A DNA stretch of 11,255 nt, from NCBI GenBank assembly GCA_014381035.1, contig JACMIS010000757.1:1-11255 (forward strand), in the 5' to 3' direction. A program made the position numbers and the translations under genes. This document shows, one piece after another, positions 5,519 through 11,255 of the stretch; the stretch's first letter is position 1, and each line of letters begins with the position of its first letter. This stretch comes from Armatimonadota bacterium (GTDB taxonomy: Bacteria > Armatimonadota > Armatimonadia > Armatimonadales > Armatimonadaceae). The notes under the pieces are model-generated. The model saw only the letters and a program-made list of their open reading frames with translations. It ran no database searches and was not told where the DNA came from.

Positions 5519-7177
5519 ATGAACAATCGAACCCTTAACAAACTACAAAAAATCGGCGGTGGTGCCGCTTTCGCCGCCGTCGCCGTTGTCGCGGGGTACT
5601 CGCTTCGTGATGCCGACGCGCAATCCTCAAAGTCGGCGACAGCACCGGTAATACGAACCCCCGCCGTACAAAGTGCGGCGCAGATGCAATCCGCATTCGC
5701 CGAAGTTGCTCGTGTGGCGGAACCGGCGGTGGTTACCATCACAACCGCGAAACGTGCCAGCACGCTCGGTTCTAACGACAGATTACGCCGATTCGAGCTA
5801 CCCAACCCCAACGGGAATGGGAGCGAGGGAGAGTGGCTGGACGAATTACGCCGCCAGTTTCGCGGTTTCGGAATCGAGCCGAATTCCCACAAGGGCGATC
5901 TCGCAACCGACGCCAGTAACGGTTTCCGACTGGCCCAGGGCGCACCGTCGCAACGGCGCGGCAACGGTGCTTATGTCGATACCGGCGTTGGTTCGGGAGT
6001 GATTTATGACAAGTCGGGCTTGATCATCACCAACGCACACGTCGTCGAGGACGCCGACCGTGTGACCGTGAAATTACTCGACGGACGTGAGTTCAGAGAC
6101 GCCAAAGTGCTCGGAGTAGATACCCGCACCGACATCGCCGTAGTAAAGATCCCCGTTACAGGTGTTCCCTCGGTGACGCTGGGAGATTCCGGTAAGGTAA
6201 CCGTGGGCGACTGGGCTATCGCAGTCGGGAACCCGTTCGGTTTGTCGAATACACTGACTGTCGGAGTGATTTCCGCGTCTGCCCGCGAGGTAAACTTTAG
6301 CGAAGCCGGTTCGCTCAACGATTACCTGCAAACCGATGCGTCGATCAATCCCGGCAACAGTGGCGGTCCCCTGCTCGATATTTACGGTCGCGTGATTGGA
6401 ATCAACAACGCTATTTATACGCGTAGCGGGGGCAATGTCGGGATCGGCTTCGCGATTCCGATCAATGTCGCCAAGCGGGTCGCGGACGCACTCGTGAAAG
6501 ATGGCAAAGTGCGCCGCGCCGTTATCGGGGTGCGGATGAGCAATGTTTCCGCCGATAATGCTGCCGCATTCGGGTTACCTTCCGGAACCAAGGGCGTGAT
6601 CGTGCAACAGGTGGTGCCGGATACGCCCGCATCGCGTGCAGGCGTACTGGTCGGGGATGTTATCACTGCCTGGAACGGCGAAACAGTGACCCGCGACGCC
6701 GACCTGCAACGCAAAGTGACCGCATCGCCGATTGGCAAAGTCGGTACGCTGACGGTGCAACGGGGCGGGAAAACAGTGACGCTTTCGGTGACGCCGGAAG
6801 AACTGACGCCCACCCCGACAACGCCCCGCCCCGCGAGCAGCGAATCTGAGCAAGAAACCCCGACGAATGAAACCCTCGGTCTCGCGCTCGAATCGCTCAC
6901 TGACGACGCACGCGGTCGCTTCAAGATTCCTGCAACAGTCCGTGGTGGCGTCGTGGTGACACGCGTACAGGATGGTGGCGTCGCTGCACGCGCCGGAATC
7001 GCCGTCGGTGATGTCATTCAGCGCGTAGGGCAGACCGTGACGAACACACCCGCCGAAGTGGACCGCGCCAAAGACGCCCTGCTGAAGGAACAGACGGGCG
7101 ATACAAAATCGGTCGCTCTGTATATCGTCCGACGGAATGGTGAGGGTGGTTTCGTCGTACTTCAGATCGGCGAGTAA
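5519..7177 (+). CDS. htrA: HtrA/DegP-type periplasmic serine protease with two PDZ domains
   Basis: This 552-residue envelope protease-chaperone degrades or refolds damaged exported proteins. The N-terminus has a basic stretch, a hydrophobic segment (~13-27, GGGAAFAAVAVVAGY) and a possible signal-peptidase site near DADA-Q (34-35), so it is exported or anchored by that helix. The trypsin-like domain (~55-325) has the full catalytic triad: His174 in TNAHVV, Asp205 in RTDIAVVK and Ser281 in GNSGGP. A long, low-conservation loop (~80-150) corresponds to the LA loop of DegP. PDZ1 (~335-425) is followed by a Thr/Pro/Ser/Glu-rich linker (~428-450) and PDZ2 (~452-550). Two PDZ domains make it DegP/DegQ-like rather than DegS-like. 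The Shine-Dalgarno is weak (AAGAG at 5509-5513). The stop is two bases from the next gene, suggesting an operon with the SDR. No CpxR- or sigma-E-like site was recognised. Confidence 0.96.
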   Translation: MNNRTLNKLQKIGGGAAFAAVAVVAGYSLRDADAQSSKSATAPVIRTPAVQSAAQMQSAFAEVARVAEPAVVTITTAKRASTLGSNDRLRRFELPNPNGNGSEGEWLDELRRQFRGFGIEPNSHKGDLATDASNGFRLAQGAPSQRRGNGAYVDTGVGSGVIYDKSGLIITNAHVVEDADRVTVKLLDGREFRDAKVLGVDTRTDIAVVKIPVTGVPSVTLGDSGKVTVGDWAIAVGNPFGLSNTLTVGVISASAREVNFSEAGSLNDYLQTDASINPGNSGGPLLDIYGRVIGINNAIYTRSGGNVGIGFAIPINVAKRVADALVKDGKVRRAVIGVRMSNVSADNAAAFGLPSGTKGVIVQQVVPDTPASRAGVLVGDVITAWNGETVTRDADLQRKVTASPIGKVGTLTVQRGGKTVTLSVTPEELTPTPTTPRPASSESEQETPTNETLGLALESLTDDARGRFKIPATVRGGVVVTRVQDGGVAARAGIAVGDVIQRVGQTVTNTPAEVDRAKDALLKEQTGDTKSVALYIVRRNGEGGFVVLQIGE

Positions 7178-7179
7178 CG

Positions 7180-7902
7180 ATGAAACAGGTTTTGGTCACC
7201 GGTGCAAACCGGGGGATCGGGCTGGAATTCGTGCGACAGTTTATGGAGCGAGGCGACCGGGTATTCGCTGGTTGCCGCGCTCCAAGAGCGGCCACGGAAC
7301 TTCAGCAATGGGGCGCACAGCATCCGGGACTGTTGTCGTTAGTCCCGCTTGATGTCACGGATGAGGTCAGCATTGCGTCGGCGCGGTCGATGGTCGGCGA
7401 AAACACGGAGACACTCGATCTTCTCATCAATAATGCCGGGACGTTCGCCACAGGCGAGCATGGGCTTTCCAACGTAGACGCGACAAAAATGGCGCACGTT
7501 TTCGCCGTCAATGCCATCGGTCCTGCGCTGGTTGCGAAGCATTTTGCCGACCTTCTAGAACGCAGCACGAATCCCCTCCTCGCCAACCTGACCTCGGGGG
7601 TCGGCTTGCTGACCAATCGGGTTGGCAGTCCCGGCGGTCAATACAGTTACGCGGCAAGCAAGAGTGCGTTGAACCTAGTGATCCGGAGCATGTCGTTTGA
7701 CCTTCAGCCGAAGGGGATCGCCGTGGTCGGGATCGGACCGGGATATGTCCAGACGGACATGACGCGGGGCGGGAGCGCGACCCTGTTGCCGGACGAGTCC
7801 GTTCGCGGCATGATCGCCACCTTTGACCGGCTCACGCTCGCCGACACCGGGCGATTCTTCAGTCATCAGAACCGGGAAGACGACTGGATGACGCCCGTTT
7901 AG
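7180..7902 (+). CDS. Short-chain dehydrogenase/reductase (C-factor-like SDR)
   Basis: This 240-residue classical SDR is probably a cytosolic NAD(P)-dependent oxidoreductase. It shows the cofactor loop TGANRGIG (7-14), the basic Arg33 after strand 2 that favours NADPH, DVTD (58-61), NNAG (84-87), Asn111, catalytic Ser139 and the Tyr157-x3-Lys161 active-site pair (YAASK), then GPGYVQTDM (187-194). The overall pattern resembles the Myxococcus C-factor (CsgA)/sniffer-like group. The substrate is not predictable. The ATG follows the htrA stop after two bases (TAACGATG), so translation is likely coupled to htrA; the end of htrA supplies only a weak GGCGAG. The last four bases overlap the stop of the convergent Nif3-like gene. 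Confidence 0.93.
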   Translation: MKQVLVTGANRGIGLEFVRQFMERGDRVFAGCRAPRAATELQQWGAQHPGLLSLVPLDVTDEVSIASARSMVGENTETLDLLINNAGTFATGEHGLSNVDATKMAHVFAVNAIGPALVAKHFADLLERSTNPLLANLTSGVGLLTNRVGSPGGQYSYAASKSALNLVIRSMSFDLQPKGIAVVGIGPGYVQTDMTRGGSATLLPDESVRGMIATFDRLTLADTGRFFSHQNREDDWMTPV

Positions 7903-8984
7903 CTCGCGAAATCTACGGAAACACTGGGGAGTGCGATTCGCAAACGGTCCGCCAGTCCGCGTGTCCCCGGTGTTTCCGTTTGTGCGTGTCCGGCGTCAAC
8001 AAGGATAAAGCCGCGAGATTCGGCGTCCACATACTCGTGATGTCGCACATCGGAGGTGATCAAGGCATCCGCGCCGAGCCGTATCGCGTCCGGCATCAGA
8101 AACGCACACGCCCCGCCTCCGACCGCGACCGTGCGGACCGGTTTGGCGTCCGGCCCGACCAAACGAACGGCGTCGAAATTGAGTGCGGACTTTACCCTGC
8201 CCAGCAGTTCGGTAGGGGTGATAGTTTCGGTCAACGTGCCGATTCGCCCGAGGCCGTTTTCTTTGCCGGTGTTTGACAGGGGGAAGACGTTGTAGGCGAC
8301 CTCCTCATACGGGTGCGCCTTCCGCATCGCGGCAAGAACGGCAGATACTTTAGACACCGGGGTAATACTTTCGATCCGGTATTCGTCCACTCGGGAAACA
8401 ACGCCGATCTCGCCTTCGTGGGGATTGGCTCCCGGCAACGGTCGGAACGTTCCCATTCCCTCTTGCAAGAATCCACAGCGATCATAAAACGAGCCGGGGA
8501 GATGCCCCGCCCCGGCGTTCGCCATCTCGTTCCAAACGGATTCGCTGTCCTCTACCGGCACGTAGACCGTGATATTCACCAGCGGTTCGCGATACGTGGT
8601 CTGTATCGGACGCACCTGTTGCAAGCCGAGTAGTCCTGCCAGAACGTCGTTGACGCCGCCTTCGGCGACATCCCAATTAGTATGCGCACACGCGACCGCG
8701 ATGCTTGCCCGGATACAGGATAATACGACACCTCCCGGATGCGGTTCGCTGGTGAGAATACGCTTCAGCGGATTGTAGATCAGCGGATGATGACTGATGA
8801 TCATCTGCGCCCCGTTTGTGCGGGCATACTCGACAACGGCGCGGGTGACATCGAGGCAAACTACGAGGCGAGTCACCTCCGCCATCGGGTCGCCGATCAG
8901 CAAGCCGCGTGGATCGCCTTCCATACACAAATGTTGCGGCGCAATCGCATCCAGCGATGCCATTACCTCGGATACAGTGCTCAT
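7899..8984 (-). CDS. Nif3-like dinuclear metal-centre protein (DUF34/YbgI family)
   Basis: This 361-residue protein belongs to the widely conserved NIF3 family, toroidal hexamers with a two-metal site whose reaction remains uncertain (older annotations as GTP cyclohydrolase I type 2 are doubtful). The expected ligands are His65-His66 (IISHHPLIY), Asp105 (CAHTNWDVAEGGVND), His333 and Glu337 (DAGHAQTE), with ADALITSDVRHHE at 306-317. Between the two halves is the PII-like inserted domain (~135-240, from NITVYVPVED to HPYEEVAYNVFPL) found in the longer Firmicutes-type members; the E. coli YbgI form lacks it. The ATG at 8984 is four bases after the apt stop on the same strand, so the two are probably co-transcribed and translationally coupled; a later ATG at 8963 is preceded by GAGG too close to be preferred. 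Confidence 0.95.
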   Translation of the reverse strand: MSTVSEVMASLDAIAPQHLCMEGDPRGLLIGDPMAEVTRLVVCLDVTRAVVEYARTNGAQMIISHHPLIYNPLKRILTSEPHPGGVVLSCIRASIAVACAHTNWDVAEGGVNDVLAGLLGLQQVRPIQTTYREPLVNITVYVPVEDSESVWNEMANAGAGHLPGSFYDRCGFLQEGMGTFRPLPGANPHEGEIGVVSRVDEYRIESITPVSKVSAVLAAMRKAHPYEEVAYNVFPLSNTGKENGLGRIGTLTETITPTELLGRVKSALNFDAVRLVGPDAKPVRTVAVGGGACAFLMPDAIRLGADALITSDVRHHEYVDAESRGFILVDAGHAQTETPGTRGLADRLRIALPSVSVDFAS

Positions 8985-8988
8985 GTCT

Positions 8989-9528
8989 TTAGTACGTCAG
9001 AAGCGTAATGATCTCGCCGCGATCCAGTCGCTCACGCCCCTTCAGAAATGCCAGTTCGACCAGGAATGCATAGCCTGCTACAGTCCCGCCGAGCCGCTCG
9101 ACGATTGCTGCTGCTGCAGTCGCCGTCCCGCCCGTCGCCAGCAAATCGTCCACGATGACCACGCGGTCGCCCGGTTCTACCGCGTCCACATGCGCCTCCA
9201 CCGTGTTGGTACCATATTCGAGTGCGTATTCTTCCTGGATGGTCTGGTAGGGAAGTTTTCCCAGTTTGCGCACCGGCGAAAACGGCAAGCCCAATTTGTA
9301 GGCGACCGGCACCCCGAACAGGAATCCGCGCGACTCGATTCCGATGATTCGGTCCGGCGCGAGAGCGGCGATCTTTTCGGAAAGCACATCTACGATCTCG
9401 CGCAAAGCGTCCGGGTCACCTAAAACCGGCGTTATGTCTTTGAAAAGTATCCCCGGCTGCGGAAAATCGGGAATATCCCGGATCAGGCTCTCGGCGCGTA
9501 GCGGCGCGGTAGCGGTGGTCATACTCAT
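8989..9528 (-). CDS. apt: Adenine phosphoribosyltransferase
   Basis: Apt converts adenine and PRPP to AMP and diphosphate in cytosolic purine salvage. The 179 residues are a full-length type I PRTase: IPDFPQPGILFKDITP (19-34), IIGIESRGFLFG (61-72), FSPVRKLGKLP (83-93), the substrate-loop YALEYGT (101-107), and the PRPP-binding motif VVIVDDLLATGGT (123-135). The start MSMTT has two possible ATGs, 9528 and 9522; AGGAG on the minus strand is 13 bases before the first, which is preferred. It is first gene of an apt-Nif3 pair. In many Firmicutes apt sits next to recJ and relA; that is not the case here. Confidence 0.97.
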   Translation of the reverse strand: MSMTTATAPLRAESLIRDIPDFPQPGILFKDITPVLGDPDALREIVDVLSEKIAALAPDRIIGIESRGFLFGVPVAYKLGLPFSPVRKLGKLPYQTIQEEYALEYGTNTVEAHVDAVEPGDRVVIVDDLLATGGTATAAAAIVERLGGTVAGYAFLVELAFLKGRERLDRGEIITLLTY

Positions 9529-9637
9529 AAAATAGTTTAAACTCCTGCTGACTCGCGGGCGTGTGGCGTCGTTGCTGGTGTACCCGGTGTTTTACTTTAC
9601 TTTATTCGTGTTAGTCAGGATAGTTTCCTGCATGGTC

Positions 9638-9757
9638 TTACGGTCGCGCCCTCCCCATGATCTGTTGGTCATGTTTCGCGATGATCTCTTCCAAATGATT
9701 AGACTTCCACGCCGAAGTTTCTTCGCGCAACAGGTCTCGGTAGGGTAACGGTCTATT
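9638..9757 (-). other. Short open frame without a clear start, possible small protein or gene remnant
   Basis: On the minus strand 39 sense codons are open between a TAA at 9758-9760 and the TAA at 9638-9640. The product is hydrophilic and helix-like, containing YRDLLREETSAWKSNHLEEI and then IAKHDQQIMGRARP. There is no ATG near its beginning, only CTG TTG codons, and the nearest purine-rich GGGAGG lies upstream of the in-frame stop. It could be the tail of a decayed gene, a small protein with a TTG start, or chance. I recognise no family. Confidence 0.2.
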
Positions 9758-9891
9758 TTACCTCCCGGATTGTTCCAGATCTCTTCAAGACTGTCACATC
9801 ACCGGGTTGTTTGGCGCAACAAAACACGGGCGATTGTGGACGTGCCAACGTTTTCGCGACGGTCCTATCAGAAAGGTTGGCAGTGCGAATA

Positions 9892-9901
9892 GCGCATGCG
9901 C
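9892..9901. promoter_or_regulatory. 10-base palindrome upstream of dgoD, candidate operator
   Basis: GCGCATGCGC is fully self-complementary and lies about 60 bases upstream of the dgoD start, a plausible operator position. Sugar-acid catabolic genes are commonly controlled by GntR-type repressors, but no regulator gene is in the window to link it to, and a GC-rich 10-mer palindrome can occur by chance. Confidence 0.3.
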
Positions 9902-9930
9902 GGCGCGGTCGTCAAACCGGGCTTCGCAAA

Positions 9931-9946
9931 GCAGGAATGATCCTGC
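9931..9946 (+). promoter_or_regulatory. Small hairpin with an AGGA core just before dgoD
   Basis: GCAGGA (9931-9936) pairs perfectly with TCCTGC (9941-9946) across a four-base loop, 14 bases before the first dgoD ATG. The left arm contains AGGA, the best Shine-Dalgarno-like core near the gene, although 24 bases from the ATG at 9961 and further from the ATGs at 9967 and 9970. A role in limiting translation is inference. Confidence 0.3.
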
Positions 9947-9960
9947 GGACAGCGAACTAA

Positions 9961-11124
9961 ATGAGCATGATGCACAACAAAATAGCGCGGATAGAAACGT
10001 TTATCGTCGCGCCACGGTGGCTTTTTCTCAAGGTTGAGACCGAGGATGGGATTGTCGGGTGGGGCGAGCCGATTGTCGAGGGCAAAGCGGAAACGGTTCG
10101 CGCCTGCGTCCATGAAATGTCTGACTTTCTGATCGGCAAGTCCGCCAACCGCATTGAGGATCTTTTCCAGACACTGCACCGAGGTGGTTTTTATCGCGGT
10201 GGTGCGATACTCCTGTCGGCGATAGCCGGAATCGAGCAAGCGTTATGGGACATCAAGGGCAAATCGCTCGGGGTACCGATCTACGAGCTACTGGGCGGCG
10301 CGGTGCGGGACCGGGTCAAGGTCTACGCCTGGATCGGCGGCGATGATCCGGCGGAGGTCGCGAAAGAGGCACTGGTACGCAAGGCGGCAGGCTATACCGC
10401 TGTAAAGATGAACGCGACGGGTGCGATGGAATGGGTAGATTCTTACACGAAGATCGATGCCGCCGGGGAGCGCATTGCCGCCGTGCGTGCCGCGTGCGGA
10501 CCGGAGTTCGGGATCGCGATAGACTTCCACGGGCGCGTCCACAAGCCGATGATCAAGCCGCTGGCGAAAGCATTGGAACCGTTCCGCCCGCTCTTCATCG
10601 AGGAACCAGTTCTGGCGGAGAACAATGAAGCCTTGATAGACCTGTCACGTTCGACGACGATTCCGATAGCGACCGGCGAGCGGCAGTTCTCTCGCTGGGA
10701 CTTCAAAGCGACGTTGCAAAGCGGTGCGGTGGATATTCTGCAGCCGGATTTGTCGCACGCGGGCGGGATCTGGGAGTGCCGGAAGATCGCGGCGATGGCG
10801 GAAGCCTACGACGTGGCGATAGCCCCTCATTGCCCGCTCGGACCGATTGCGCTTGCGGCGTGTTTGCAACTCGACTTCTGCACCCCGAACGCTTTCATCC
10901 AAGAGCAGAGCCTCGGCATCCACTACAACGCCGGTTCCGACCTGCTGGATTACCTCGCCGACCCGACCGTTTTCCACTACGCCGACGGCTACGTTCCGCT
11001 CATGACGGGTCCCGGACTCGGCATCGAGATCAATGAAGACGTGGTCCGCGAGTCGTCAAAAACGGGGCACCGCTGGCGTAACCCGATCTGGCGCAACGCG
11101 GACGGTTCTGTCGCGGAGTGGTAG
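9961..11124 (+). CDS. dgoD: D-galactonate dehydratase (enolase superfamily)
   Basis: The enzyme dehydrates D-galactonate to 2-keto-3-deoxy-galactonate, the first step of the De Ley-Doudoroff galactonate route. The 387 residues match E. coli DgoD closely and, at the active site, with a constant offset of five: metal ligands Asp188, Glu214 and Glu240 (E. coli 183, 209, 235), catalytic His190 in DFHGR and His290 in APHCPLGP, and Asp263 in QPDLSHAGG. Other signatures are RGGFYRGG-type loop GGFYRGG (75-81), GIEQALWDIKGK (90-101), FIEEPVLAE and the C-terminal WRNPIWRNADGSVAEW. This supports galactonate over other mandelate-racemase-group substrates. Three ATGs (9961, 9967, 9970) are possible; E. 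coli alignment favours a start near the third, and none has a good Shine-Dalgarno. An in-frame TAA abuts the first ATG. No dgoK, dgoA, transporter or regulator is in the window. Confidence 0.95.
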   Translation: MSMMHNKIARIETFIVAPRWLFLKVETEDGIVGWGEPIVEGKAETVRACVHEMSDFLIGKSANRIEDLFQTLHRGGFYRGGAILLSAIAGIEQALWDIKGKSLGVPIYELLGGAVRDRVKVYAWIGGDDPAEVAKEALVRKAAGYTAVKMNATGAMEWVDSYTKIDAAGERIAAVRAACGPEFGIAIDFHGRVHKPMIKPLAKALEPFRPLFIEEPVLAENNEALIDLSRSTTIPIATGERQFSRWDFKATLQSGAVDILQPDLSHAGGIWECRKIAAMAEAYDVAIAPHCPLGPIALAACLQLDFCTPNAFIQEQSLGIHYNAGSDLLDYLADPTVFHYADGYVPLMTGPGLGIEINEDVVRESSKTGHRWRNPIWRNADGSVAEW

Positions 11125-11255
11125 CCGTTTCTTTTTCTTTTCTTTCTTTTTTGTCCTACGCGGACTGCGCCAACCACGCGTTGGATCGGTGTTACCTGCG
11201 GCGCTACTTGTTGGTATTGTCGGTTCGTTATCTTGGTTCGGTCCTTTCCCGCGAA
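11125..11255. other. Sequence after dgoD: pyrimidine tract, no supported gene
   Basis: Directly after the dgoD stop is an almost pure T/C tract (about 11128-11154) without a preceding GC-rich stem, so it is not a classical terminator although a U-rich end could aid termination. The remaining ~100 bases are open in one plus frame that encodes a hydrophobic stretch (LPAALLVGIVGSLSW) from a possible GTG at 11189, running off the edge. With no ribosome-binding site and so little sequence, this is not called a gene. Confidence 0.5.

Larger units (their letters stand above)
9529..9960. other. 432-base intergenic region between apt and dgoD
   Basis: This divergent spacer must carry the promoters of both apt (minus) and dgoD (plus), but no strong -35/-10 pair stands out. 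It holds small dyads: CAGGA-N5-TCCTG at 9616-9630, a 7-bp arm pair TGCCAAC (9843-9849) with GTTGGCA (9876-9882), a 10-base palindrome at 9892-9901 and a 6-bp hairpin at 9931-9946. A short tandem TTTAC/TTTAT-like run lies near 9592-9606. Open frames occur on both strands (plus, 9563-9748; minus, 9638-9757) without convincing starts. No tRNA fold was recognised. Confidence 0.7.

Noticed and set aside
6415..7017. 200-residue minus-strand open frame opposite htrA
   Set aside because: Ser/Thr/Pro/Arg-rich shadow of the PDZ-coding region with no recognisable motif or ribosome-binding site.
8797..9423. 208-residue plus-strand open frame across apt and the Nif3-like gene
   Set aside because: Antisense to two genes with intact catalytic motifs; no motif of its own.
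9563..9748. 61-residue plus-strand frame with hydrophobic start in the apt-dgoD spacer
   Set aside because: GTG start without a ribosome-binding site, and the hydrophobic part is not followed by anything protein-like; overlaps a more protein-like frame on the other strand.
11189..11255. Possible start of a membrane or secreted protein at the right edge
   Set aside because: Only 22 codons are visible, from a GTG without a Shine-Dalgarno; too little to call.
1..11255. CRISPR array, tRNA or rRNA gene, transposase, prophage or toxin-antitoxin locus
   Set aside because: No regularly spaced direct repeats, no cloverleaf or rRNA sequence and no matching protein motifs were found on either strand by reading.

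Overview
The window reads as an ordinary, compact chromosomal segment of a moderately GC-rich free-living bacterium. It holds eleven well-supported genes, one of them cut by the left edge, and a handful of non-coding elements. A YacL-type PIN/TRAM gene followed directly by ispD and ispF is the arrangement known from Firmicutes and several deep-branching phyla. A DUF5335 protein and a stand-alone homologue of the plant arabinokinase N-terminal domain add to an Armatimonadota/Chloroflexota-like flavour. That assignment is inference only; no rRNA or other taxonomic marker is present. I see no phage, plasmid, transposase, CRISPR, toxin-antitoxin or obvious defence genes.

Layout. 1-2564, plus strand: the 3' end of a PIN/TRAM protein, then a fused ispDF (isoprenoid precursor synthesis) that starts inside the PIN/TRAM gene, then hpf (ribosome hibernation), closed by a strong bidirectional terminator. 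Two notable inverted repeats lie here: a 132-bp palindromic element that encodes the linker between IspD and IspF, and a perfect 27-bp-arm hairpin between ispDF and hpf. 2592-3668, minus: an ARA1-like GT-B glycosyltransferase-type protein, divergent from 3795-4148, plus, a DUF5335 protein. That gene converges on and overlaps 4135-4809, minus, an SRAP (YedK/HMCES) protein for abasic-site crosslinking. 4810-5518 holds a strong hairpin, a small one-helix membrane protein on the minus strand (5053-5274) and palindromic putative operator sequences. 5519-7902, plus: a two-PDZ HtrA-type periplasmic serine protease and, two bases later, a short-chain dehydrogenase. 7899-9528, minus: apt (adenine salvage) followed by a Nif3/DUF34 metal-binding protein four bases later. 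9529-9960 is a gene-poor spacer with several small palindromes. 9961-11124, plus: D-galactonate dehydratase (dgoD). The last 131 bases hold a pyrimidine tract and no gene I can support.

How the genes fit together. This is housekeeping and stress physiology rather than one dedicated pathway: isoprenoid precursors (IspDF), ribosome dormancy (HPF), envelope protein quality control (HtrA), abasic-DNA protection (SRAP), purine salvage (Apt) and sugar-acid catabolism (DgoD). Two tight gene pairs (htrA-SDR and apt-Nif3) are probably co-transcribed. The most unusual thing I can see is the palindromic repeat accommodated in frame inside ispDF. I did not find convincing evidence of a new multi-gene system.
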